The notes under the pieces: model-generated
Databases searched by the model: none
What the model saw: only the letters and a program-made list of their open reading frames with translations
Told to the model about the DNA's origin: nothing
Translations under genes and position numbers: made by a program
From: Saccoglossus kowalevskii
Lineage: Eukaryota > Hemichordata > Enteropneusta > Harrimaniidae
Assembly (NCBI RefSeq): GCF_000003605.2
Contig: NW_003112473.1
Coordinates: 81,183 to 145,182 of the forward strand
Reading direction: 5' to 3'
Length of the DNA stretch: 64,000 bases
Shown here: piece after piece, positions 1 through 12,240 of the stretch
Position numbering within the stretch: position 1 is the stretch's first letter
How the letters are laid out: every line of letters begins with the position of its first letter

Positions 1-463
1 TTAACGATCGGTTGATGCCAATAATGACAGATAAATATGTAGCATCTGAGAATCTGCTGATAATTATCAGATGCAAGTGCGAAATTAACTCCGAAAAATG
101 TGTGTGGTACAAACTTGTGCTCTTGTCGCAAAAGTGGGCTAAAATGTGTTGCAGCATGTGACGGGTGCAGAGGTGATAATTGTCATAATGCTGAAGAGCC
201 ACTTGTTGAGGAAAATTACATTCAATAAACTATTTGTATTAGAAGAATTGGTTGAGCTAAGGCTTCTATTTCTCAAGCATGTTGTTATTATCACCATACA
301 TCTTAAATAAAAAAAAATCATACACTAAAACATCATATTTCACGTGATTTCTGATTTAATTTTATGAGCTTCCAGTGATAACAACTTGTAGAAATGACAT
401 AAGCATATTTCATCACTGTATATCTGTAACAAAACTTACATCCAGAGCCTATACATGGATGAC

Positions 464-473
464 ATGCAAATTA
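464..473 (-). promoter_or_regulatory. POU/octamer-type word
   Basis: ATGCAAATTA, which is TAATTTGCAT on the minus strand, contains the octamer ATGCAAAT bound by POU-domain factors. It belongs to a set of near-identical words spread over the window. Binding is inferred from sequence only. Confidence 0.3.
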
Positions 474-869
474 ATCTCGCCACGGCATATATCTCGGTTC
501 TAAACTTTGAGTAAAACGGGTGCCTTCAGTTAAATAGCCGACATTTTTTTTCTCGTCGGTGGATTCCGGTGGATTTTGGATATGTTACTCGCCTTAAAAT
601 TGCGCTTCCAATAATACCAAATTGGAACAAATTTATTCCCGGTTCCACCCTAAATCGACTACACTATATCTGGACGTTTCAAAATTAATTTTAGTTATTT
701 TGTTTTGACAGGTTTTATGATGCTTGAACTACTACAGTAAACACGATTAGTGTATACTTAATATTTATATGATAACGGACAATATAATTTGAACCTGGAA
801 ATTACAGTGTGTTCTGACTCATATAGACCAAATTGGTCGCGTGCGGAATCTAAGGCAAATCACCGTTTG

Positions 870-879
870 CGCCATTTTG
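870..879 (-). promoter_or_regulatory. YY1-type motif CAAAATGGCG
   Basis: CGCCATTTTG on the plus strand matches the core of the YY1 site (AAAATGGCGGC) on the minus strand. It lies 21 bases before a pair of small hairpins. It is one of five exact copies of this ten-base word in the window. Their flanks differ, so they are not copies of one repeat. Confidence 0.3.
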
Positions 880-900
880 CAGAAAAACTGATGAGGGCGC

Positions 901-942
901 GGTTACGCGTGCAAAACGTAACCTGTTCATGATCGCGTGAAC
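901..942. other. Two adjacent small hairpins
   Basis: GGTTACG (901-907) pairs with CGTAACC (917-923) around a 9-base loop. GTTCA (925-929) pairs with TGAAC (938-942) just after it. Both stems are perfect. They could be a structured RNA fragment or a relic of a small mobile element. Nothing around them settles which. Confidence 0.4.
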
Positions 943-2897
943 CTGTATTAATTAATGATTATTGTTTAGTTTTATCATTTGCCGTAACATTAAATGTAGA
1001 CACTAAATTGATGGGACACTATTCAATGCATTGGTATGATCCAGTTCCATCAACGAGAAAGTACCAACAATATAACTGCTCATTTGTGATTATGTACATA
1101 CGTTATTGATATTTGGAGGGAATGTGGTCATTTTTTTTGCATCTCTCCCGCAATGCCGGTATTTGTATTGCCTGCTTCCTATTTGTATTATTTGGTGGCG
1201 TTGCTCTCTGCCAACCTACACATTTAATACTTGCTTGTATTTCCCCTCTTGGATATCATATTTTTTTCTTCTCTCCCACTAAACATGTTTTTATCAAACA
1301 CCGCCCGCTGTTTTTCCATGTTGCTAATATTGCCTTTTCGCTTTCAAAATATCATTACCAACTGTGGCTGAGGGGGGGGGGCTATGACAGCTCCATCGGG
1401 TACACCTGATACATTGCGTTAAATAGATTGATTGACGAGTTCTCATAAAAAAATGAACATTATTTTGCAGTGACAGTGATAGACAAAATGGATGTTTCTC
1501 GAACTGCGTTTAATACACGAATGTTACCAATCTCTTTTTGAAGGTTGTCATGACCACTGTTGCAAGCTGTTTCTATATTCACAATCCCCGTAGTGGAACC
1601 ATCAACACATATCTCGACGTGCTATTTTTGGTGGAATTTCTACACAATGACCAGATTAGCTAACTAAGTCATTGCCATGGTTACGCGATTAGGCTAACGG
1701 CGAAACGCGGTCATTTGTTGCCACAAAATGCATGATTATTAGTCGTCATAAAAAATATTCCCAGTGGATATTAAGTGACTATATCCATGTACATAGAATA
1801 GGAAAACAAATACAAACGCAATTATGATCAGCTGTCTAAGTACCAATGTTATCATAGTGCTTCTCAATAAACTAATTACATTTAATGAATATCGGAAATA
1901 TATATGCGTGGAGAATCTAAAAAACACTGCTGACTATTTTATTATATTGAATTAAATCCAATCTAGTCACTGCATGGAAATCATATATTCCATCCCAATA
2001 TATATATATATAATAAACTCAGCGAGCAGTCTTGGAAATTTCTATTTATCATTCATCTTATCCATGGATGGTTAAACTGGGTGCTTAGAAGGAAATCTCA
2101 ATATAAGCATTTTAGTACAATACAAATAACTATATTTCAATATGATAAAACTATCGACCCGTAATTGATGTTACAATAGCAGATGTACACACAAAACGCA
2201 CGGCTGCTTCAACATTTTATGTTTTTGTTTAAAGTTCTCTATTGACCCCGATTTACGTTTGTCTGTGGTGTACATACGCTATATGAGTTTCTTTCAAAAA
2301 CGAATTCCGCCAACAAAATTTCACTGAACATCGCCGGGAACCGTGCTATAAGTTGGTCGTATCAGTTCTCGTTTTTACAATACACAAATTAATGTGACTT
2401 CTGTCATTCATACTACCAGCCTCCAATTGATTTATGGCAATTCATTATGGTGATATTTGCGATTATTAATGTCAGGTAGTTCTGTTGCAAAACCGTTTTC
2501 CGTTTAGCAAACAAAATGTGAAAAACTCGAAACAAATTTGTTGACGAGGCATTTATCATTAATTTGTATCACAACTACAGGATTGTCATTTGCTGCTCAC
2601 ATAGATGTAAACTATAAACACATATATGGCATGAAAACAAATAGAATTACATGATGAGCGTCGTATCCCATATGTGTGAGATTCATGTTGATACAACACT
2701 AACTTAATTAACTATATCTCACGCATGCGCGGTGCGACGACCACGCCTTTTAAAAAGGTTGTGAGAAATGTGGCTATATGTGCCAGACAATATTTTAAAA
2801 GTTGAATTATTGTTTTGTTTTCAAATTATATACTAGTATTCATTTTATGTGATGTTCAGAAAACATGGAACCCAAATATATTTTTATTATTTTGTCA

Positions 2898-3044
2898 TAT
2901 TTTCATCCTTCCATATAAGGAAATGCGAATTCAAAATATGAAATGATTTCGCGCGTAGCGTTTCCTAATAATAAAAACAAACATGGCTGCCACCAGGGTT
3001 TGGCCGGACTCCACACAAAGAATTTCGCTGAATCTGTTCTAAAC
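2898..3044 (+). repeat. Dispersed repeat family A, copy 1
   Basis: This 147-bp stretch matches the minus strand of 52379-52526 at roughly 90 per cent identity (hand alignment, about 14 differences). The most constant part surrounds a purine-rich leader and an ATG in good context (AAACATGGCTGCC at 2982-2994). The reading frame after that ATG is short and is broken in the second copy, so I do not call it a gene. The conserved stretch ends near TTCTAAAC. It is probably a fragment of an unclassified interspersed element. Confidence 0.75.
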
Positions 3045-4963
3045 TAGACCCGCATATAGTCATGACAAATGTATGTAGGTTTATGTCTAACCCATGAATT
3101 TCACATATATTATTTTTTATCTTACCTCTAACTATGCAATACAGTTGTTTTGGTGAGACTATACATATGCAATAATTAATATCACGTTTGCCTGGTAGAT
3201 GGAGTATTTACCAAGTTCGAGTGGCTTTACTTGACCTTTCACCCATGTGTTTGTTGTTATTTTTTCATATTTCAAAGCTAAACTCAATAAAATAATAGAT
3301 ATGAATGTGTGTATGAATATGATATTTTTTGTTATTTAGAATATTAATAATTTACCTAATAACCGTCGTGCTAATGAAATTAATGTTGCGATGCTGGTAA
3401 AATTTATACTTGATATGCCCCCTCGCTCGACACAATTTTAGTAACTACACAGTAAATCAATTCTCACTCAGAGTAATTGGAAACAACATAAATGAACAGA
3501 AAATACATATTTATGAGGTTCACCTGAGTGTAATGATATTCATAAGACAGTCCGTATAGCTTGCTACGTGGGCAGGATTGCTCATGGAGTAGAATTTATG
3601 TTACTGTCAAATATTATTTACAAATACAAATTACTTACCTACAGCTATGTGCACAACGGTACGACTACAGCGAGGGATGCCCACATCTAAATATTAAATG
3701 ATATTTAAAAAAAAATACATTATCATGTAGGGTGTTCTCTCGTCACTATTATACTATTTATAGATCAAAATAGACAACTCACGGGTATCTGGAAACATGT
3801 ACAGTTGTAGAACACATACCCTAAAATTTGATGGATTTTGCATAACAAGAAGCACTGACATATCGGTCCAATAATCTAAAACAAATAGTCGAATAGGGAT
3901 TTCAAAAAAATACAATGGACATATAACAATAACAATAAACAAATAAATAGATCAATGTGTACTGAAATTATTGTGCCACACGAAAGATAATTATTAAGAT
4001 AAAATTATTATATTTCTAATTTGGCTCTTTGCAGGTGTACCATGGTTCTTCGCCGACTGCTTAATTCCATAAATTGCATATACAAGAAAAATATACACAC
4101 ATCAATATCCCTTCGAAAGGTTGCTGAAAATCACTATCGTTTAGTCTTTTATTTTAATTAATATTAATGGTGGCAGCAAAACAGATCATCATCTTATCCT
4201 TTTATTTCTGTAAGGCAATATATGGACATATATAAACTATAATAGCCAACCAGACCGCCATTTTGAATATTTAAATTAGCGTGATGCAGGGCAACATGCA
4301 AATAGTATTTGGGATAATCACGTTGACCATAATTTTGTGTTCACTGAAACATCAGGGATTGGCAACTGGACCAATACTCAAAGGATATCTAAAATTATTG
4401 TTATAAGAAGTATTAACATGATTCACAATAAGAACATCACACAGTCAACGCAATAAGAGAAAGGTTTATGGAATTCATGTTATATTTGAAATGAACATCT
4501 TGCGCACGCATCATAAATCCACAAATGAGTTATCAGCTGATGATCTAATTTTATTGAGAACATCCTGTTAGTTTGTGGTTTGCATACATAAGACATCGCA
4601 TTACAATAATGGCTTACTTCTGTGTGTATGCAGTAAGATGATGTGACTGGTGAAAGAACGGATCGTAATGTTTCAGGTCGTCAGTAAAATACACCGTGCA
4701 AATGACATATCAAAGAATAGCTAGCCAAAAACTCAGTTCATCAAGCTCAACCTATGGCACAAGTTTATTTGTTGAGACACTTTATGTTGCCATATGCGCT
4801 TACATTATTAAACCGAGTAATTTCAACATGGTTAACGCTTGATCTACGTAGCAATTTCAGGCAGTACTGTTATGCAATTAGGACTTGTACGACTTGTACG
4901 AATATATATAATTGTGATCTCTCCAAAATGATAGTATATAAGGTAAAGATTGTTTGTAAAGGT
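3045..4963. other. AT-rich stretch without a recognised gene
   Basis: Unique AT-rich sequence with poly-A and poly-T runs and no supported gene. A YY1-type word lies at 4256-4265. Open frames here are under 75 codons and look random. Confidence 0.6.
4256..4265 (-). promoter_or_regulatory. YY1-type motif CAAAATGGCG
   Basis: CGCCATTTTG, preceded by AGAC on the plus strand, gives the YY1 core on the minus strand. There is no promoter-like context around it. Confidence 0.3.
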
Positions 4964-5012
4964 GTAGGATGAAAATTACGGCAACTTGTTACGGTGACAA
5001 ATGTATAATAAT
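4964..5012 (+). repeat. Family A fragment, copy 3, with AT-repeat tail
   Basis: GTAGGATGAAAAT followed by ACGGCAAC and TTACGGTGACA...ATGTATAATAAT matches 52513-52593 on the same strand, with about 30 bases missing from the middle. The match runs straight into a short (AATAT)n tract (to about 5033). This suggests that this end of the element carries or attracts a simple-repeat tail. Confidence 0.55.
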
Positions 5013-5477
5013 ATAATATAATATAATAAAATATACAAACATGTATTAATATAGCAAAATATATATTTTAAAAAGCTTTAGTATGAATAACTTTACGTTA
5101 AATCTAATAACGCTGTCGAAAACGTTCAAAATTTAAACGGATAATAAATGTAAATATTTACAAAAAATAATAATATTGTACTCAGTGTTTAATGCCTACA
5201 TTAAGAGGTGTTTGTTATTACTTAGATGTGTTAGCATGAATACACTATTTGATATGATATTGAAGATCATTTCATTACCGTCATATAGCAAGCACAAGAG
5301 CATGGTCACCACATGGCACCAATGCTGACTGTGGTACCACGAGAATCAAGGCAGAGTAGGACGTTAGATCAGGCAACGATGACACGTGTGTGGTTACTAT
5401 CACAAATATTGCTTCGAGTCTGACGTTCAAGTGTCGTATAAACTAAAAACAAATACTTCAATTCAATTATTGTGCAA

Positions 5478-5650
5478 ATACAAAAGGCAAATAAACCCCA
5501 GCTGTCGGAAAATACGATTCATTATTTTGTTTCACAGTCAGTAAGTTTTAGAGAACATTTCAATAACAAAATAATTATTTATGTAATTTGTTGTTTTCAC
5601 CTTAGCTAAAAAATAACGAGTTGTGTATCTATGGTAATAGTGGACGCAAT
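5478..5650 (+). repeat. Dispersed repeat family C, copy 1
   Basis: A run of about 60 bases (from AAATACAAAAGG to ATTTTGTTTCA) is nearly identical to 7884-7942. Weaker matches continue downstream through AACAAAATAATTATT and TTGTTTTCACC. The second copy lacks roughly 25 bases in between. No coding capacity and no terminal repeats are visible. It is an unclassified interspersed repeat. Confidence 0.65.
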
Positions 5651-5685
5651 GACGGAAAAGAATAGGACACTGCCAGACAGAAGCA

Positions 5686-5737
5686 AGTCTCTCTCGCTCT
5701 CAGATATATATATATATATCTGAGAGCGAGAGAGACT
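5686..5737. repeat. Perfect 52-bp palindrome
   Basis: Each arm is 26 bases, with no spacer and no mismatch. The arm reads AGTCTCTCTCGCTCTCAG and then alternating AT to the centre. The arms end sharply: the next outward bases are A and A, which do not pair. A second small palindrome, GGATATATATATCC, follows at 5745-5758. Such a sequence can form a cruciform in DNA or a 26-bp hairpin in RNA. Confidence 0.95.
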
Positions 5738-5759
5738 ATATAGAGGATATATATATCCG

Positions 5760-7883
5760 GTTCTCATAAATTCAAGCCTATGAATGGGAATAGTGTTATT
5801 ATTAATGAATACTGTTATTTTAAATCAATTATAAAGAAATCATCAGTTAACGTGTTTATTTTGTTTATAATTAATCCAATTATTATATGCATACGTTTTA
5901 TATTTGCGTACTCTTTATTATATATAAATAATTTGACTTTCATTCCTTAATTGTTATTCAATCCCACATATTTCATCCCATATATTTCATGGCACGCTAT
6001 GACCATCTGACGCATGTGCAGGTGACGACTCCCCCGCTTTAAATGCTTATACTAGAAATTTTATGTCGTGTGCAATCAGAAAGGCGTGTTATATTATTTA
6101 CATATCATACAAGAAGATGCATTATGTTTGAATAAATGTCACTGTGTTTAAAAATAAGCTTTTTTATTTGTGAATAATAATACAAATTGTTAAGTAATAA
6201 GTAAATTCGAATACGGACATTGAACGAGGCATAGGCATCAAAGTGTAGATATAATTGCGACTCCATGACTTTAACATATTCAAACCATGGACGCTGGCGG
6301 CGTTTTGTTATTTGTATAGAGTTAAGGGTCTCAAAATTGTTTTAAATAAATACTACATGCCAAACTTGTGCAAAGACTTTTTATATGAATAAATCAAATA
6401 ATGATATGGTTGACAAATCACATAAAATATTAATAATCTTTTTTTTTGCACAATCATATATTATAAAGGAAAACGTTAAAACTGAAATGTTTGATTCATA
6501 AATAGATGGTTTTGACACATCGCGTCTACATTTGAATGGTTTTCATACAATTTTATGCAGTGTAAATCGTGAATTATAAATTAAAAAATGTTTCCACTTT
6601 TATAAGGCAGGTACATATAAAAAAACAACATGACGATAACGCCATGACCTCTGTCTTATCGTGATCCGGAAGTTGATAAATCAAATCCGTTTGATCAACA
6701 ATGCGCCGACTGACATTTGAAATTTGTATTGATATTTTATGACATTCCATTTGTTGATATTTTATGGTGGTTATGATTTATTCAGAAAAGCGCAGTAAAT
6801 AATGGAACAATATTATTAGGGTAGCAAAATCGGAAATCTTTTCCCCTTATTATCTATGCTATACAAACGGGAATCCGCTATGTTATTGATAACTCACGGT
6901 AATGCAGAATTGGTAATGGTGAAACGATTTGAAAAATTAACGCATAACCACTTGACAACCCACAGCTTGTATGCGCATGCGGGATCGATCAAAGGCAAAC
7001 AAGACACACCTGATTTTTATGTACATTCCGGTCTTAATGGGCACGTAAAACAAGCATTGCTCGTTCTGTATAATATATTTTACGACTAATGGTCAGACAG
7101 TCGAAACCGTTTGGAAAACATAGCTGATTAGCGAAGTTAAAATAGAAAAAAATGATGGTTGCATGAGCGCATGTATATTGTTTGTCGGTGTATAGGTTGT
7201 TATAAAGTACATATGCCCTTGTTAGTGTATGCCTTTTTTCTGTTGTTTTATTTACTTGTATGACGTCGTGCTCATTCTGTGGTTGGTGTGATATCGACAA
7301 GGAAGAAATACAAGTGTCATAAAGGGTTACTGTAAGTAACTAACACCCAATTGGTGCGTGTCAAGGAGTCGGTTTGTCTCCATGTCGATTAGTGCATTAA
7401 ATAGAAGATTTTGAATTAATCGCTTTGGGGCAATTGAATGTTCAATCATAGACTGGTACACGTTATTGTATTAGTATAAAAGAAAACAAAGTAGTATATC
7501 TGTAATTTTTTTTATGCATGTATTTACAATTTTAGAAGACACTATCTAAATAATGTCCGCCTGCCAGCCATATAGATGCAAATTCAACACTCGTGTCAAT
7601 TTTATAAACCATAAAAGTCTGCGATATCCATGTCTGTTCAGATAAAAACAAAATTGGAAGGTTATAGCAACTTGTCTGCTTGGTTTAATACTGGCAACAT
7701 TTTATTCGAAATTAGTGTGCGGTTTACGAACCTTGTCACGTTCAAATGTAGTCACAAACATTCATCAGTTAATTATGACGTGTGACGTCGTTCACCTGCG
7801 ATGTCTTTAATATTTAAATGCTATGTCAACGATGGAGAAAGCCCGTCTGCACAATTATACCTATATCGATTCAATTATAGTAC
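5760..7883. other. AT-rich stretch without a recognised gene
   Basis: Unique sequence with scattered short ORFs. Around 5990-6045 a segment with GACGCATGTGCAGGTGACGACTC resembles 2717-2752 (CACGCATGCGCGGTGCGACGACC). It may be a diverged repeat pair carrying an NRF1-like core. Confidence 0.5.
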
Positions 7884-8040
7884 AAATACAAAAGGTAAAT
7901 AAACCCCAGCTGTCGGAAAATACGATTCATTATTTTGTTTCATAACAACAACAAAATAATTATTATAAATGTGATTCTGTATTGTTTTCACCCCAAATCT
8001 GAAATTAATTGATCCATGTAACCATGACAATAGTAGGGCC
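7884..8040 (+). repeat. Dispersed repeat family C, copy 2
   Basis: The partner of 5478-5650: AAATACAAAAGG, CCCCAGCTGTCGG, ATTATTTTGTTTCA and TTGTTTTCACC are shared in the same order. It is shorter than copy 1 by an internal deletion. Confidence 0.65.
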
Positions 8041-11000
8041 AAAACAAGCCGTGGTGCTCACTCGTTCTCAATATTGTAGGCTAATTATCTTTATATCCAC
8101 ATTTCTGCTGTATTGGGTTTACCCGTTTTAAACTGTCACTACTTGTCATGCGCAGTAAACATATATGTATATATATATGCATAATCTCCTGGCTGATCAA
8201 AGGGTATTCAATCTGTTATTTTACACCCGCACCCCTTCGCATAGCCTCCCAAATATACCGCTATTACATATGCATAAATACGAGTGTAGATACGTGTAAC
8301 TTCGCGTGATGCCAAGCAAGTGTTCAATATGAATGTGATTCGAATTGATGCACAATTGCGTCCATGTATTATTATTTCTGAATTGTCTGATACCCTAAGC
8401 CCCAATATGCTGTACACCCGATTCACTCAAAAACTCTATCACAAATTTAGTGGCAACACTATGTGGTGATTTTAAAAAGGATTTATAATTCTATATGCAT
8501 AACAATTTCAAACATGTTTATATTACAAAAAAAATAATATATACGCATGCGTTTGTTCGCACCCATCGGTTTAATCACGCCGTAGGACAAAAAATAATCC
8601 CTCAAAAGCGCAGCTTGCGATAAACGAACAAAACTGTACCTATCTGATGCAATATCAAAACGGAGTTCTGCGGTATGTGTGCCAACATATGACGGTAACA
8701 TCGTGGATTTTAGTAACGTGAAATAAAATGTGTATTTTATGTAGCAGCCACAATAATTCTTATGGAATATTGCTATTTTTTGTAAAATACGTGTCATATT
8801 AAAAAAACAAAACAAAAAAAACAGCACAGTACATGTAAATTGCAGCCACATAGCAGTGTTGTAATTGTTTTTAATGGTCGCAACTCATTATATTTGCCTC
8901 CATAAATATCGGTTAAAACGTATATCTACGCTATTCCATCAATAGCAAATTATTACACTACGCTAAATTACAATATACAAGGATGTAATTTATATTAAAA
9001 TATACAAATAAGAGCACATAATTTTGTCATCAAAATACCACGCAAATATAACATACGTCTTTGGGAGTTATATTATTTGACACCTTAACGGTTAAATTGT
9101 GAGAGAAAAGGCTACGGTTTTACCTGTATTTGGAGGTTTCTTCTCTTGTATGTTTACGCTGGAATTGTGAGCATGTAATTAAATTGTTGGTTACAATGGG
9201 CGTGGACTGTCAAATGCCCCTTATCAGAGTTTAATAAAAGCGAATATTTACATTTTTATTTATAGTAAACTAGGCATTTCTGGATGTTCGATTTACTGGT
9301 TATTGTGGTACTTATATGTTAAATATACTAGCACATTGCCACGTGGCAAAGCAATGATCTTATGATATTAATGACGTCAGTAATTCAGCTCGGTTCAGAT
9401 CAGAGTATACATTAATCCTCGTAAATGTTGGATGCAATACAATATTGACACGTGTTCATAACAGAATGTTCTTCATGAAGTGCCGCGTGTGTTTTAATTA
9501 TTAAGTAATATTTCCTATTACTTGACTATAGTATATATTACATTGAATATTAGGAAATTTCGCAATTGAATTTTTTTTATGAATATTTTTCTAATATAAT
9601 ATGTGACATATATAATTCAAAATTACCAAAAAGTATTTTTTTTTATAAATACCCAAAATAGAGTATGTTTTATATAAATAAATTGTTATATGTTTTATGT
9701 TATTCTCTATGTATATGAGTGACCCTATAATATATTATTACATTAATTGAACGAGTGTGGTTATTTCCATTTGTTGCAAGCATTATGGCAGTTCTGTGTA
9801 ATAAAGCAGTGTAAAAATTGGCTATATTTCAGTAACAATGTAATAAAAATCCCCAAAATTTGATTGGTCCATGCAATCAATGTTGGTAGTTTCACACAAT
9901 ATTTCATATTATAACATTATTAGGAATTATATTTATGTCTGTAGTTTCAGCGAAGATGTTATAAAGCTGCATATATTTAAAACACTATTTCATATTCTAA
10001 TCTCACCTTCCCCACACAAAGATGCATTTCACACATGTTATTTTTTTACAGATCATGAAACGACCACGGTTAAATTTTACTTCAAATTAGCAAGTATAAT
10101 AGGGTAAACTAACGGCAATTGGTGTTCGTGAACGGTGATTTGTTATGCAATCAAAATGTCAGGCACACTACGTATGGCAATCGAAATTACAGTCACATAT
10201 AAGCCAGAACGCTCTAAGATGTCTTGAATATGCACTCAAAAATTACGATCATTGTCTTATTTTCCACAAAATTTTTAAGATATATAATGTTCGAACGCTT
10301 GAAAACGTGCGTGTTTGACCAAGAGGACGGACAGTACTACCTGGATACAACGCGCCATTATTGACTGTGTGGTATTCGGAAGACATATATCACAAATAAA
10401 TATGCATGACACAGCCCTACAAAACGTCTGTCATTGAATCTACTACGCATGCTCAGAAGATATATATGATTCTCGACGAAAGCGGAAATGGCCGTTGTAC
10501 TGTATCCGGGCTCAGACCACTAATTGAAACTCCATATGAAGCGATTGCTACAGTACCTTTCCGTTTTCCAACGGACAATTTATTTTCAATTTCTTCGGTA
10601 TAAACAATTATTTATTCTGAATGCAACTATTACATACTTGATTTGCAGTATGCTAAAATTGTGGATTGACTGCAGTATTCGTACTTTCCCTCGCACCTCA
10701 AATTTGTAAATTGTGAGAAACGAACACTTTTCGCACTTTGGCAAGACCTCATGTTCTCATCGATATTGGTGATAATTTCTGCCATGTAAATTATTTTCCC
10801 ACCAATTTATGGTAACCTCTGAAAATTCTCCAACACAGCGAGAATTCCGAGTAGCGTCAAGAAATTGGTGAGAATTAGGATTCTCGTCATTGAACTGTGT
10901 TTTAAGTTTTCGGGTTTTATTTCAAAATTTTACACCACCACCATGGCGAAAAATCATGATGTTATCAAATCTAGCTGAGCTGCGAGAAAGTGCTAGTTTC

Positions 11001-11373
11001 TAGCTCTAGTTTTACATTTTCTTGCATACTCTTCAGAAGTATTGTTGTAGAAATACTCTACAGGCAATGTTTCTGTACATTACATTTCTTCTACCAATTT
11101 ATGTACAACTCAATAAATTAACAGCAAAAACCATAGAAAATGTTAATTTTATTTACAATATTCCACAACATTTTTTTTTCCATTTTCATACTTTCTGCTG
11201 TATTTTCGCCATCACTGCTTAGTTGAGCCACCGTCTCACAGATGTTGATGTTTCAACTAGTGTATACCAAAAACTGTGCATAATTAACTAGTATGGAAGA
11301 AAAGGGGAAATCATAATGATTAGAACATTGTAAACAGCCGTAGTATAATATATTCACAAAAACAATGCTCAAT
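8041..11373. other. AT-rich stretch without a recognised gene
   Basis: Nothing is supported as a gene. A consensus CRE (TGACGTCA) lies at 9372-9379 and an NF-Y-type word (TGATTGGTC) at 9861-9869. An ATG in very strong context, CCACCACCATGGCG, lies at about 10934 but opens only an 11-residue frame. A possible minus-strand poly(A) signal (AATAAA) at 11148-11153 fits the candidate gene just to the right. Confidence 0.5.
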
Positions 11374-11905
11374 TCAAATCCCCAAACTCAATTGACCCGC
11401 AGTTTTAAGCGGTGTATCGGGCAGCCGCCAATATTTTCTCATCAGCCTCGTTGTTACTAACTCTGCTGTAAATACACCATCGCTGGTACTGTCAGACTTG
11501 AAAACGGCAACCGACCATGAATTCGGATCCAACTAGTAATAAGTATGAAGAAATATGTTATTCCATTCTAAATCAGCTTAATTACTGAAATAACAAATTA
11601 GTGTAGTGTATGTTGATATATTTTGATGAACAATTGGTATTTACAGCTGGGGCCTCAATGCTGTAGACGATTTTGGCCCGACGGTCAACAGAACATCACC
11701 CGTCTCAGCATGCGACCACAAAATATTGCCAATATTCGATCGAATTGGTGGACAGAAATTGTTTCTCCAGGAATAACCAAATTGGAACCCTTTGAGCATC
11801 AATATAATAATAACAATCATAGATTGATGTTCACTGTATGTAACAATGGTAACAACTCACCGAAAAGGTGTTTAAGGCGATCGTTTTCATCGTTAACGCC
11901 GCCAT
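11374..11905 (-). CDS. Candidate two-exon small gene, 67 residues, unknown
   Basis: Inferred gene. Exon 1 (11905 down to 11861) begins with an ATG in the context AAAATGGCGGCG, close to the TISU/YY1 start element, and codes 15 residues, MAALTMKTIALNTFS. It ends exactly in phase at a strong donor, GTGAGT. The 328-bp intron ends in TTACTAG. Exon 2 (11532 down to 11374) continues in the same phase for 52 residues to a TGA. An in-frame TAG lies exactly across the acceptor, so the frame opens at the splice site. A 12-bp CRE palindrome sits about 35 bases before the ATG. A possible AATAAA lies about 220 bases past the stop. The residues include an RKYWRLPD segment; I recognise no family. Other readings exist: the GC-rich intron interior (11647-11782) is also open on the plus strand after TTTACAG. 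RNA evidence would decide. Confidence 0.35.
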
Positions 11906-11939
11906 TTTATTTTACTGTGTCTGTGACCAGTTTCTGACC

Positions 11940-11951
11940 GGTGACGTCACC
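11940..11951. promoter_or_regulatory. CRE palindrome GGTGACGTCACC
   Basis: A perfect 12-bp palindrome around the consensus cAMP-response element TGACGTCA. CREs are typical of TATA-less promoters near the start site. This one lies directly upstream of the YY1/TISU-type ATG on the minus strand, which supports a promoter at 11.90-12.0 kb firing leftward. Confidence 0.5.
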
Positions 11952-12240
11952 AGGCGCTATAGAAAGGGGTGTAGAGATTGGTTGACTAAACCAGTCACAG
12001 TGGTTCTCTAAGTATGCTTAGGTAGATAATACAAAATAAGATGTACGTAATAATAATTAAACAATTACAGGATAATACAAATATATTGTGAAAATAAAAT
12101 GAAATATATAATAATAAAAAATAAATTCACGCTGTACTATACATCAGATATTAATCAGATTGCTTAATTTCCAAGGAATGAACATATGTATTTTACTCAC
12201 TCTATGTCTGTCTTGGAACCGCCTGAGCAAAATAAAAATG

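Larger units (their letters stand above)
1..2897. other. AT-rich stretch without a recognised gene
   Basis: Mostly unique AT-rich sequence with normal CpG content. It holds a POU-type word at 464-473, a YY1-type word at 870-879 and two adjacent hairpins at 901-942. A T-rich stretch at about 1130-1360 can be read as a hydrophobic, signal-peptide-like frame from an ATG at 1122 to 1409. I do not accept that frame as a gene: it has no codon bias and no homology I recognise, and its length is expected by chance. Confidence 0.6.

Noticed and set aside
1122-1409. A possible secreted peptide with a signal-like N terminus
   Set aside because: Hydrophobicity comes from T-rich DNA; no splice sites, homology or codon bias.
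10930-10970. A perfect Kozak start (CCACCACCATGGCG)
   Set aside because: It opens only 11 codons and no donor site follows.
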